A stretch of DNA of 64,000 nt from Hymenopus coronatus (Eukaryota; Arthropoda; Insecta; Mantodea; Hymenopodidae), in the NCBI GenBank assembly GCA_030762935.1, contig CM060883.1:30188501-30252500 (forward strand), written 5' to 3'. The position numbers and the translations under genes were made by a program. This document shows, one piece after another, positions 1 to 10,451 of the stretch. Within the stretch, counting starts at the first letter, position 1; each line of letters begins with the position of its first letter. The notes beneath the pieces are model-generated. The model did not search any database. It was not told the DNA's origin and was given only the letters and a program-made list of their open reading frames with translations.

Positions 1-899
1 AAATGTCCATTAAGTATGTCTGTGAGCAGCATAGCAGCATAGCTCAAAAACGCATGTGAAATTTGTGGTGGGCAAAGCGGCGCAGAGGTGGGTTTTCTCC
101 GGGTTCTCCAGTTTCCCCTACCATCGCATTCCACCGGTGCTCCATCTTTATTTCATATATCACCAGTGTCATCGCCTGCGGTGCTATAAGTCGTAAAAAC
201 GGGCGTTAAACACTACCAAAAATAACTCAAAAACAAAAAAGTCTATTAAATACCAAACTTAGTATTTAAGTTCGGTGTCTTCCAAGGATACGACACAAAG
301 CTTTCAGAAACATCCTCCCATCCCAACTACCCTTCACACAGAATATTTTTTGAAAATTTTGATTTTCTCAAAAATAGTTCTAATGCTTTTGAATAAAAAT
401 TCATATGTTTAAGATATTTTCTGACAAACAAAATGCATATCTCGAATTTTCTGGGAATGGCCTCTGAAGACGTCTCCATTCTGAATGATGTTTCTGTAAT
501 CGGTTCACCGTATGAGATAGACAAAAACTTACTACACAAAAAATATAGTTCTCATTAAAACACACAATTTGTGTCATATATTTCTTTTTTTGGAGGGCTA
601 ACCGTTTTTCAAGATACTCTTTCTAACTGGTTTTAATTTTAAAATATTTAAATGTTTTGCATTTTATCTCTTTCGTTTAATTTCCGGAAATGCAAAATGT
701 TTCATATAGAAGTGACTATCGCTTTAGCCTAGTACTTATATTCCTTTATTTACATTCTACTTATAAGGAAGCATGTAATAAGATCAATTATGTTACCATT
801 TAACTCAATTAGCATAATGTAGATAAAATAAAAATGTTTTATAAGAAAGTTTGTTCATAAAACAGGTAGAGAAAGTCATATGAATGTGGCTCATCAGAT
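1..899 (-). mobile_element. Family H element (Helentron-like), left end outside window
   Basis: Antisense copy. The right edge is the family's 5' terminus, read as CATCAGA followed by T. The window opens inside the microsatellite/CTCAAAAAC segment, so the 3' hairpin lies outside. A headless SINE-A interrupts it at 55-213, with the host motif CTCAAAAAC present on both sides as an approximate target duplication. Confidence 0.75.
55..213 (+). mobile_element. SINE-A copy, 5'-truncated (tRNA head missing)
   Basis: Matches the body of the fuller SINE-A copies at 7879-8105 and 20998-21228. It begins just after the tRNA part (CATGTGAAATTTGTGGTGG) and runs through GGTTTTCTCCGGGTTCTCC to the family end GGGCGTTAAACACT. 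Because the A and B boxes are absent, this copy should lack its own pol III promoter. It lies inside a family H copy. Confidence 0.7.
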
Positions 900-1791
900 A
901 TATTTTTTTATTTGAACTGCATGTCATTGCAGAAAGAGACATACCACATTATACAACAGTGTCGAACAGATAATTTTGTAGTTAGCTATAATGAATTCCA
1001 TTTGTTTATTATACATTTTGTCTAAATATGTCTTAAATGCATGAATTGGTTTAGCATTATTGAGCATTATTGCCTTCCTTAGTTTGTTTAAGAGGGAGCG
1101 AGAGCATGCAGGTGAAAATGAATTGATGTAGAGGGGGGTCAATGGAAAGCCTCCAAACATGACCTTGAACTGTAACTGAGATTCATGGTGTTCAAATCAG
1201 ACTTTCTAACATAGGGGGGGGGAACTGAAGAATCAGTATTTCTGTTATATTTATATAATTAATATACCAGTTAACATTTTATTGTTGTCTGCATTCAATC
1301 CTTGAACAAAATCCAGCTCAATATGCATTTTACTGTCTTTAAAAGCACCGTGATTTTGCATTTCCGAGCATATGCAACCAGAATGGTTTGTTGAAAGCTA
1401 GGGGGATCCATTTTTCAAATTCGGTTTTGTTTGTACATCCCCTGACTAGTGTAATGCATTTATTCTATTTTCACTAACACATATCACCTCCAATGTTGTG
1501 GTTTTTAACTAAATATTAATATCACTTGAGTTGAAGCCTGAGATTTGAACTGTCATAGACCGTACAAACTGCTAAAGTTATGACCGAGAATTATTTATTG
1601 TTTAGCGTACTTGACACTAGGGATACGATAGTTTTGCTGACTCGAACGATCTACATCTACATCAAAAGTGTCTTCCTGTATTTTCAATGAATGATTGAAT
1701 AAGTGTATTTATTGGCATAGCAATATCATACGTAGAATTTCAACAGTCGCACGGGTCCACAGACCGTACGTGCTTTTGCAATAGACATTAC
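900..1791. other. Unassigned AT-rich sequence
   Basis: No open frame resembling a known protein and no repeat shared with the rest of the window. A short G-run lies near 1214-1221. Short open frames here have no recognisable motifs. Confidence 0.5.
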
Positions 1792-1943
1792 AAGCAATAT
1801 TAAAACAACAACAAAGAATTAAAAGAGTAAACACGAAAATAAAAAGACAAAGGAAATACACAGTCAAAAGCAATATTAAACAACAATAAAGAATTAAGCG
1901 TGAACCCGAAAATAAAAAATACAAAGAAATTCAAACTTAGCAA
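1792..1943. repeat. Tandem duplication, about 76-bp unit, two copies
   Basis: AAGCAATATTAAA..CAACAA begins at 1792 and again at 1868. Both are followed by similar AAGAATTAA, CGAAAATAAAAA and ACAAAG segments. The copies have diverged by several substitutions and small indels. No gene is associated. Confidence 0.6.
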
Positions 1944-2204
1944 TTTAAATTTACAGCACAGAGTACAACTTCATAAATGCACCCTCTTATAATAGATAAT
2001 TACACTTAAAAGACATATATACACATAATATATACACCATATATAAAACCATAGCACAACAGTGACCTAAGTATGACATAATATATATGTATGTAGAATA
2101 TTGTAGTCACTTTTGTTTAGTTGATCTTATTCCTCCCACCCCCGTTCTCTATTGGCAGCCCCCTCAGATCTCAGCTGTCTTGCCTTAGAGAGCAGTAATA
2201 GTGC

Positions 2205-2412
2205 TTCGAATTAGAAACAACTTGTGGTCTGTTGGGTTTAAACTATTTTATTTCCTCAAACACGCACACATTCACTCTCACATACACACTTCCAGACTCT
2301 GTGGGATAGGGAATAATTGTGATTAAAGAAAAATTCCCCGCCCCAGCCGGGAATCGAACCCGGGACCTCCGGGTGAGAAGTCAGCTCGTTGACCACTCGA
2401 CGAGAGGCAGTC
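2205..2412 (-). mobile_element. SINE-E copy (tRNA-derived)
   Basis: On the minus strand the head reads CTCGTCGAGTGGTCAACGAGC (A box), then CCCGGGTTCGATTCCCGG (B box, near 2347-2364), like a tRNA gene 5' part. The body (TCTGGAAGTGTG..GTGAGAGTGAATG..TTTGAGGAAATAAAAT) is shared with 54078-54262, which shows it is interspersed. A plain tRNA gene is unlikely because the homology extends about 130 bp beyond the tRNA-like part. Confidence 0.75.
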
Positions 2413-3089
2413 AGGGAAGGAATTGTTCTTTAACAAGCCAGGGATATTATTTAATGACAGGGGGAACTCCCTCGCATTCCCCCTCCATTAATTCGAACCC
2501 TGACTAAGAATGAAAGTACCATGAGTCTCCTTTGTTTATAGTTATGTACAAATTAATAGAGCAACATTACTTTATCAGAATTATGATGTCATGCTAAACT
2601 GAACAAGCAGGTGAATTGTATCTCTGGTTGCTCGGAATCGCTTACTTCCGAGCGGTGCTTTTATTGACTGATAGAACACGACAGTGAAGAAAATTCCCTT
2701 GTCTTTATTTCCAGAACTCGTTACCATGTGACCAGCAAATTTTCAATCGCCTATTACAATTCTGATGATAATAATTTCTAAGTGCTGGAAAACTTTTGAT
2801 ACTTGAAGAATGTTGAAGAGGCTGAAGAATTTTCACTTCCAATGTAATCCGCATCTGATAGCTGAAACAGTATCTAACAATTGAACTCAAAGTTCCAATA
2901 CCATTATCTCTAACCAAAATTTATGTTCTGGTGTGATTTAAGGTTTTCATGGCATCAAGGCCAGTGCTACAGTTTAAAGGAATACCACTAATGTAAGAGT
3001 TGTAGAAGCAAGGGCTTGTGGGGGGGGGGGTCACTGGGTATGGGTGTCTCTCTACAACATTTTATAAAAATTAGCTTTTAAAATTTAGA
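2413..3089. other. Unassigned sequence
   Basis: No recognisable gene or shared repeat. A homopolymer of G lies at about 3021-3030. Confidence 0.45.
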
Positions 3090-3420
3090 CTACTACTTCT
3101 TCTTGCCCTCTTCATATGGAGGACTTACAAGCTAATGTCTATGTTGAGGACAGACGGGCTATGCATAAGGTAGAGTATTCAGAGAAAGAAGATCAGCCCA
3201 ATGCCCGGTATGAACACCAGGAAGGATTGATATCAAATATAGGTGAAATGGATGATATAGCAATTGGTAGAGCTAATGGCAGGAGAAACCAGCGGGACCC
3301 AGAGATGACCCATCCAAAAGCCACTTTGATCACCACAAATCCTACATGTGGTCTCCTGGGATCGAACCTGTGCCGCTTAGGTGGGAGATGAGCAGTTTAA
3401 CCACTCTGCAATAGGGCCGC
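3090..3420 (-). mobile_element. SINE-A-related element with divergent body
   Basis: The minus strand starts with a tRNA-like head: A box TGCAGAGTGGTTAAACTGC and B box AGGTTCGATCCC. It continues ACCACATGTAGGATTTGTGGTG, parallel to SINE-A after its head, then diverges (AGTGGCTTTTGGATGGGTC). The plus strand happens to hold a 91-codon open frame (3116-3391) across the body. I treat that frame as fortuitous. Confidence 0.6.
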
Positions 3421-3445
3421 TCTTTTACAAAGTTAAATTCTAACA

Positions 3446-4381
3446 TTTTTACTTTCTCTATACGTATTATGTACATAGTGTATAGAGAAGGTATTGCACT
3501 CCACCAAAAAAGTCGATACCGAGATTTCACCGGAAATATATGTTTTAGGGTCCCCTGTATCCAAAAAAAGTATTTTCAGAAAAAGGTCCGGGTGTGTGTC
3601 TGTGAACACGATAACTCAAAAACGAAAAGTCGGTAATATACCAAACTTGGTATTTAAGTTTAGTATCTTCCAGGGATGCGACACAAAGGTTTTGAGAAAA
3701 ATCCCCCCACCCCAAACTACAATTTACATGGAACTTTTTTCGAAAATTTTGATTTTCTAAAAAATGGCCCTAACGATTTTGATATACTTAAGCTCATATT
3801 TACCTGACAATTGAAATGTATATTTTGAATTTTCCGGGAATAGCCTCTGAAGAGGACTTTATTCTGGATGAATTTTACGGAATTTTGCATAACTGCTAAA
3901 CCGTAAGAGATGGACAAAAACGTAATACACAAAAAATGTAGAGCGCGTTAAAACACACAATTTATATTATGTACATTTTCTTCGTGGAGTTCATCGTTTT
4001 TGAGACATTCTTTGTTTTTGGATTCTATGAAAAACCTATACTTTTCTCATACAGGAATTTTTCAACTGCTGGAGTTCATCGTTTTTGAGACATTCCTTGT
4101 TTTTGGATTCTGCTATGAAAAACTTATACTTTTCTCATACAGGAATTTTTCAACTGCTGTCCGTACAAACAAAGGAGCTTCAGTGACATAGCAACCAGCT
4201 TTTGACTATCACTTTAACCTATGGTACTCCCTTATTTCTCTTCTACTTACAAGGAAGCAAGTAATTCGACTATTTCTGCTATTTTTTTATAATTAGCATG
4301 AAGTAAATAGAAGTATAAGCTTTTTAAGAATAATTTGTTGCAGAGATGCAGAGAAGGTCATGTGAATGGTACACATCAGAT
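3446..4381 (-). mobile_element. Family H element, full length with internal duplication
   Basis: One of the most complete copies. The left edge is the 3' terminus (TTTTTACTTTCTC plus the TATGTACATA hairpin) and the right edge is the 5' terminus (ACACATCAGA). It has a GTGTGTGTCTGTG microsatellite remnant near 3592. It is longer than its siblings because of the 85-bp internal duplication listed separately. Confidence 0.85.
3986..4158. repeat. 85-bp tandem duplication inside a family H copy
   Basis: GGAGTTCATCGTTTTTGAG starts at 3986 and again at 4071. Both run through TTTTCTCATACAGG to TTTTTCAACTGCTG with few differences. Other copies of the family have this segment once, so the duplication happened after this copy inserted or was specific to its lineage. 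Confidence 0.85.
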
Positions 4382-4741
4382 TTTTTCTCTAGTGTTTACT
4401 TGTTTTGGAATAAATACTACAATCATTACACACTTATTGTTTTTTTATCCTGTGAAACATTGCTTGTGTACGATTAAACATTTAAACAACTAATGACTCT
4501 AAAACTACTGAAGATATTGCTATGAAACTTAGTATGCACACTATTCTTTGCATATATAAAACATAGTGCTCCTATACACTTGGAACAAATAGATATATAA
4601 TTATGGAATTCAGTAATGTTACCAATGGGTACACCTAATCAAAAGGCAAAAGTTGGGTTACATATATCCCAGGGGTTGACAGCGCAATAAAACTCGCCAA
4701 AGAAGGTTCAAACTTCAAACAAATTTAAACTTCTATTTGAA

Positions 4742-4783
<42 letters not shown>

Positions 4784-5124
4784 GGATCAACATTCACATA
4801 AAGCAACATTTAATACGAATGTCCTGAAATATTTTTACATGATGAATTATTTGATGACATTCCGAACATTTGAGAAACTTGGGATGCGTTTTGTGTTAGG
4901 TATGTGATAGGTATTGTGGGAGTTCTATTGTTGGAGTTCGGTTGGGATTTGAAGCGGCAATGTTCAACGGAATAAATGGCAAAAACATTATAGACTGTTT
5001 TACATGAAAAATGATTGTTGCCTCGCAGATCTTAGACGAGGGAGTTTGTCGCCGGTTAACACGCCTGCGATTTTGGAGCCAAATTGCTCTTCTGGAATCA
5101 TCAGTCGGGAATCGAAATTGTCAA
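4382..5124. other. Unassigned AT-rich sequence with an AAT microsatellite
   Basis: Contains (AAT)n at about 4739-4781. On the minus strand 5000-5150 reads as a short frame including SRLMIPEEQFGSKIAGVL and TGDKLPRLRSARQQS. It looks more protein-like than its neighbours but has no family I recognise and no clear splice sites. Confidence 0.4.
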
Positions 5125-5410
5125 CGTCCCTTATGAGTTCCATTGGAACAAATTTGTACCCAACAGCATATTTTATCGAATATAAACTCAGCATTACAAT
5201 TTTGTAATACATGTATTAACCTCAATTTGCCACCATATGATATGTAAGGAGAATCTGAAGTTTTATCAGCGTCCCTTATGAGTTCCATTGACAAATTTGT
5301 ATCCAACAGCACATCTTATCGAATATACACTCAGCATTACACTTTTGTAATACATGTATTAACCTTAATTTGCCACCATATGCTATGTAAGGAGGATCTG
5401 AAGTTTTATC
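5125..5410. repeat. 145-bp tandem duplication
   Basis: CGTCCCTTATGAGTTCCATT begins at 5125 and again at 5270. The two copies stay aligned through CAGCATTACA, TTTGTAATACATGTATTAACC and TTGCCACCATATG to TCTGAAGTTTTATC, with scattered substitutions. No coding role is apparent. Confidence 0.85.
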
Positions 5411-5567
5411 TTCTTGTTCGAGCTCCCCTTGAGCCAAAATGGCGGGCGATTATATCCCCTCTTTCTAGTGCCTTACGTGTGGTGCCCAGACTACGTGTAT
5501 GGGATCTTGAGGCAGTGAAAAGACAATGAGCTCTAATAATAAACAATTGAGAAGAGAATATACTCAC

Positions 5568-5717
5568 TTGGAAGGACCTGCCTATGTCGAGGAAGGGAGC
5601 TCTGTCAAGTGCTGTAGAGTTGACCAGCCGATGACTGACTATAAGCATCAGCAGACATACTGAACACACCACAGCAACACTGTATGCACTGAGCCGACGC
5701 CTGAAACATGTAAACAT
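5568..5717 (-). CDS. Candidate host exon: N-terminus of a type II membrane protein
   Basis: The minus strand reads an ATG at 5717 followed by exactly 50 codons, ending at AA|GTGAGTAT, a near-consensus splice donor in phase 0. The peptide begins MFTCFRRRLSAYSV, has a hydrophobic stretch at about residues 11-27 (AYSVAVVCSVCLLMLIV) and continues VSHRLVNSTALDRAPFLDIG. A basic cluster before a single hydrophobic helix is the layout of a Golgi-type signal anchor, as in glycosyltransferases and sulfotransferases, but no catalytic domain is visible and I cannot name the family. Upstream, TTTTCTCAG and TTTCAG could be splice acceptors, so the true exon may begin elsewhere. Codon use and GC content are higher than the surroundings. 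The rest of the gene would lie at lower coordinates or outside the window. Confidence 0.4.
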
Positions 5718-5839
5718 ATCTGAGAAAACGTGTCGTGAAAGCAAAACTATATTTAACATAGGTTAGTCGCACCATTTAAAGCTTAAACTGGTTTAAATGC
5801 ATGGGTGGGCGTTAGAAAGAGGTTAGAAAACCCAAAATA

Positions 5840-6329
5840 CTACTGACGAAACGATCATTTGTATAAAATTAAGGGTAGAAGGTACAGAACCGACGTAGGA
5901 AAATTTTCTTTTGTTAATAGGACCATTGAAGAATGGTATGAATTGTCTGTAGCAGCCTTTCAGGGCTGCTCTCTGACCTTAAAGAATTTAGGAATAATTT
6001 AAAGAGAATAAATATTAGTTAATTTCAGTAAATATTGTGAAGTAATTAAGGATTTCAAAAACTGTATTAGTGTATATTATTATTAATGTATATATTTGTA
6101 ATGTATAGTATTAATGCTGAGGCTTCATAATAACTTTATAAACATGTTGTTAATTGACAAGTATTGCTACACTGAATAATAAGTAGTTAAACATTAAAAA
6201 ACATGTATATGTAATATATTAGCCGTTTAACTATTCTTAACATATAAGATTATTATTGTAAGTGAACTTTGTACATTTAACACTTCCACTGGACAGTACC
6301 CAATTGCAGAGAATAAATACATACATACA
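5840..6329 (+). pseudogene. 3' end of a non-LTR retrotransposon (5'-truncated)
   Basis: The plus strand from about 5856 to 6001 reads GRRYRTDVGKFSFVNRTIEE followed by WYELSVAAFQGCS and a stop near 6001. This resembles the C-terminal tail of reverse transcriptases of jockey/CR1-like LINEs (the K-[FY]-SFVNRTI..W pattern). About 330 bp of AT-rich 3' UTR follow and end in AGAATAAATACATACATACA, a short repeat tail typical of LINE 3' ends. No catalytic motif is present. Dead-on-arrival 5' truncation is the simplest explanation. Confidence 0.55.
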
Positions 6330-6870
6330 AAATCCCACTTGTAAAAGTGTATAACAATTTAATGCATACCTAACAATCATACAACTTTCTTTAACCATTA
6401 TCGTTAACCTCCAAATTATTTATAAAAATCTGATATGTTACAATCACGTGACTTTCTCTGTCTATATCGTTTATTAATAGATATTAATGTCGTACAATGT
6501 TCAAGATTAAGACGGCAAACCAAGACGGGGCAATGTGAGCCTTACTGCATATACAACCCTCAAAACACATGAGTGGAGCGTGAACTCTAAAATGCCAACG
6601 CGCTCTCAAATTCGTTCAAAGCAATAAGTTCGAGGCTACTTTTGTTGATTGGAATGAATCTATTGACCTTTTAAGTGATAAAGTTCATTCACAGCTGAGT
6701 AAATCCTCGTTTAAAAATATCAAATGTCAAGAATTTGTTGGTATATAATAATGATGGATTGGTTTAATAGAGACAAAGTCAATGACATTTTATTAATTAA
6801 ATAGCAATTCGATCCCATTTGGAGGTGGCATCAATATTTTAGTTATTTCTCTTTGAGAGAAAGAGAGAGA
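6330..6870. other. Unassigned sequence with a family H 5'-end fragment
   Basis: At about 6426-6470, AAAATCTGATATG..CACGTGACTTTCTCTG matches the 5' terminus of family H, then diverges into TATCGTTTATTA. The same continuation follows a similar fragment at 16037-16100, suggesting a separate subfamily. A GAGA-rich run lies near 6854-6873. Confidence 0.45.
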
Positions 6871-7706
6871 AAAATAGAGACATTCACATGGCTTTCTCTA
6901 CATCATTGTAACAAATTATTATTAATAAGCTTATTCTTCTATTCCCTTCAGCTATTCGATATAAACACTAGCAGAAGCGGTCTAATTACTTAGTTACTTT
7001 TAAATAGAAGGAAAATAAGGAATACACTAGGCTAGACCGACAGTCTCATATTTTAAAATGTGGTTGCTATGGGATTAAAACTAGTTTCTTGACGTGGCCT
7101 GTATTAGAAAAGTTTAAGTATTATAAAACTGAAAGCAATAACAAGGAGTATCTCAAAAACGGTCAACTCCAGGAAAAAATGCATATAATATGAATTGTGT
7201 GTTTTAACGAGCCCTACATTTTTTTGTGTTCGAAGTTTTTGTCTATCTCTTACGGTTTACTAGTTATGCAAAATTCAACAAAATTTATCCAGAATAAACA
7301 GGTTTTCAGACGATATTTCCGGAAGATTCAAAATATACATTTTATTTGTGATGGAAATGGCTTTAATGTGTACTATGATAATCAAAATCGTTAGTTATTT
7401 TTGAGAAAAACAAAAATAAATTTTCCCATGTAAAGTGCAGTTTGTGGTGGGATGATTTTCTTGAAAATCTTCGTGTCGCATCTTTGGAAAATACCAAATT
7501 TAAATACCGAGTTTGGTACTTAATGGTCTTATCATTTTTGAGCAATGCTGTCCGCAAATACACACGGACCTTTTCCTATAATTTTTTTTTGAATCAGGGA
7601 GTCCCAAAACATGTATTTCTGGTGAAATCTCGGTATCAAATTTTTGGGAGCAAACAATAGATTTTCTATACACTATTTACATAGTATGTGTAGAGAAAGT
7701 AAAAAT
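6871..7706 (+). mobile_element. Family H element, near full length
   Basis: Sense copy. The first bases are degraded but CACATGGCTTTCTCTAC is recognisable at about 6885. It ends with the hairpin and TAGAGAAAGTAAAAA at 7706. The usual (CA)n tract is reduced to ACACACGG. Confidence 0.8.
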
Positions 7707-7834
7707 TTCCCTGTGGGAAAAATGGCGGGGCTTTTATTTATTTACAGACAATTATTTATGTATTTGTATTAGAACAATGTACATTATAATTTACAGTCAT
7801 TATTTCAGGGTTCATAGCTAGCAGCTATTTTTAC

Positions 7835-8901
7835 TTGATCATGCGTGTACAATGTACGTAGTAGTAGAGATGGCACTGTAGTGTTTAACGCCCGCTTTTA
7901 CTGCTCTGGCACCGCAGGCGATGACACTGATATGTGAAGATGGAACCCTGGTGGAATGTGATGGCGGGGGAAACTGGAGAACCCGGAGAAAACCCGCTGC
8001 TGCGCCGCTTTGTCCACCAAAAATCTCACATGCGGCCGCTTGGGATCAAACCCGGGCCGTCTAGGTGAGAGGCGAATGGTCTGACCACTCGGACACGGCG
8101 CGGCCCGTATTGTATTAGATCCAAAAGTTCGATACCAATATTTCACCAAAAATTCATGAATTAAAGAAAGTATTTTTATAAAAAAGGTCAAAGTGTGTGT
8201 GTGTGTATGTGTGGAAGCATAACTCAAAAACGAAAAGTCAGTTAAATACCAAACTTGAGTTGAGTATCTTCCAAGGATGTGACACGAAGATTTTCAGGAA
8301 AGTTCCCCACCCTCAAACTACCCTTTTAATTGAGCAAGTTTCTAAAATATTTTATTTACTGAAAACGGCGCTAACGATCTTGATTAAAATTCCATATATT
8401 TAAAACATACTTTTATTACAAATAAATGTTAATATTGAATTTTCGGAGAATACCTCTGAATACTTCTTCATTTTGGATAACTTTTGTATAGCAGGAAAAG
8501 TGAAGAGATATACACGTATAGATCACTTCAAAATACACAATTTATGTCCATTATTTTTGGTGTAGGTAGCTGTTTCCATGGTATTCCTTGTTATTGGCTT
8601 CAATTTTAAAATAATAATATTTTTTTTTCAGACAGGAAGTTTCCTGTGTTTCTTTTGTTTTACTTCTGACCAAGCAACGAGGCGAATTTCAATGACAATC
8701 GCATAGCAACAACTTATAAAATATTTGACAACCGCTTTAGCACAGCGCATTCCTTTAGCTCCCTTCTACTTATAAGGAACTAAGTAACACGAACATTCCG
8801 CTAATGTTTATCTCGATTAGCATTAAAAAGAAGAATAATCATTTGTAAGAAGTTTGTTTGAAAAACAGCTAGAGAAACTCATATGAGTGTAATTCATCCG
8901 A
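7835..8901 (-). mobile_element. Family H element interrupted by SINE-A
   Basis: The hairpin remnant GCGTGTACAATGTACGTAG lies to the left of the SINE and the rest continues from about 8106 (AAGTTCGATACC). The right edge is a degraded 5' terminus (AATTCATCCGA). The (GT)n tract is near 8193-8214. Confidence 0.75.
7879..8105 (-). mobile_element. SINE-A copy, full length (Ser/Leu-tRNA-like head)
   Basis: The minus strand begins GGCCGCGCCGTGTCCGAGTG (A-box region), followed by B box GGGTTTGATCCC, then the body (AAAGCGGCGCAGCAGCGGG, TTCTCCGGGTTCTCCAGTTT) and the end GGGCGTTAAACACT. The head resembles a class II tRNA 5' half. It lies inside a family H copy. Confidence 0.8.
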
Positions 8902-8998
8902 ATTTTCAAAGTTAAATAATAGTTAAACAATCACAACAATAATAACATAGTTTGTTGCATAATATTTAGAAAATGTTATATATGAATGTAACACACCA

Positions 8999-9072
8999 GC
9001 AGAGCCGTTACCACCTTCCACAGCTCCAACGGCACTGTGGATAGCCACTTACGTAATAGTTACGGCAGAACC
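8999..9072. repeat. Left arm of a distant inverted repeat
   Basis: GCAGAGCCGTTACCACCTTC through TTACGGCAGAACC is the approximate reverse complement of 15467-15542. The arms are about 6.4 kb apart and bracket the family H copy that holds the LINE. They may be the ends of an older element or two opposed copies of a short repeat. Confidence 0.65.
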
Positions 9073-9643
9073 AAACTCACCATACAACTTGTCTGAGTTA
9101 CGAAATATGCAACTTTGCATCTATCTTGTGGGAAAAAGCAGAATAATTGATCCTCCGCAGCCTTTAGCAAGCCATCGTGGGAGAGAACATCAGTTCAACT
9201 GGAACATCGGTGTGGGACGGTCTTCTCTTCAATAGCCGCCTAGGATAGTAAAAGTGGATTTTTTTTTCGGCTTGGGTGAAATTGGATTTATTATACGTTT
9301 GGTAAGTCAAATTTTGTAATTGTGAAAATCCACTTTTTTCAGGATAATCACACGTTTAATTTATTGCCAAAGCTTTAACAGAATTTGTTTTATTGCCTGT
9401 ATCTTATGTATAATTTATGAGCCGTTTTCACAAACCACAATTAGAATGTGAAGATTAAAAACACATATATTAGTAATGACTGTTTCATAAAAAAAGTTAT
9501 TTAAAATAAATATGATGTAACTCTGCCAGTATTTTTTGCAGTTTCCTATAAAACTTTTTCTAGGTGTTTAGGAAACTTTTTTGTATAAAGATTCCCTCTA
9601 TTTAGTTGTACAAAGTACTGCCTAAGATTACTATAGTACAAAA
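9073..9643. other. Unassigned AT-rich sequence
   Basis: Lies between the inverted-repeat arm and the start of a family H copy. No gene or repeat was recognised. Confidence 0.4.
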
Positions 9644-10216
9644 ATCTGATGTGTTCCATTCACATGACTTTCTCTACATCTCTGTAACAAATTCTTGTTA
9701 AAAAGCTTATGCTTCTATTTACTTCATTCTAGTCGAGAAAAAAATTAGCAGAATAGTCCTCTTACTTGCTTCATTGTAAGAAGTAAAATAAAGAGGTAAC
9801 ATAGGTTAAAGTGATAGTCAAAAGCTGGTTGCTAAGTGGCTGAAGTTTCTGTGTTTGTGTGGACAGGAGTTGACAAATTCCTGTATGAGAAAAGTAAAAG
9901 TTTTTCAAAGCTGAAACTAAAAGCAAGGAATATCCCAAAAACGATCAACTCCACGATGGCTTGCTAAAGACTCCGTGTCTTTTTACGTGCTCTAATTGTT
10001 TGTGTAGTAAGTTTTTGTCAATCTCTTACGGTTTAGCAGTTGTGGAAAAGTTCGTAAAATTCAATCAGAATAAAGTAGCCTACAGAGGATATTCCCAGAA
10101 ATCAAGATATGCATTTTATTTGCGATGGAAATGGCTTTAATGTGTGCTATGTTAAAATCGTTAGAGCCATTTTTGATAAAACCACATTTCTCGAAAAAAG
10201 TTCCATGTAAAGTCGG
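9644..10216 (+). mobile_element. Family H element, 5' part (split by a LINE)
   Basis: Starts TCTGATGTGTTCCATTCAC directly after an A-run and follows the family up to TTCCATGTAAAG, where the LINE poly(A) tail (as T on this strand) begins. The copy resumes at 15193. Confidence 0.85.
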
Positions 10217-10451
10217 GTGTTTTTTTTTTTTTTTTTTTATTTTATTTTTTTTTTAAATACAAAAGGTTCTGGGTATGTAATTCTTTCAGCCATTTTTTTT
10301 TAAATGGCATGGTACCCCCTTTGGGAATTAGGAACTTTATTTATTTCAGGAGAAGCAGGAGCTCTACATCACAACAGGCCAGCATAAAGAGGAATAATGC
10401 ATGTTATTGCATCCAAGATCATCCCGGATCGATATAGAATCAATCAGGTGC

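Noticed and set aside
2336..2412. tRNA gene on the minus strand
   Set aside because: The flanking 130 bp is shared with 54078-54262, which identifies a SINE rather than a single-copy gene.
3116..3391. 91-codon plus-strand frame as a small gene
   Set aside because: It overlaps the body of a minus-strand SINE-A relative and ends in its tRNA-like head.
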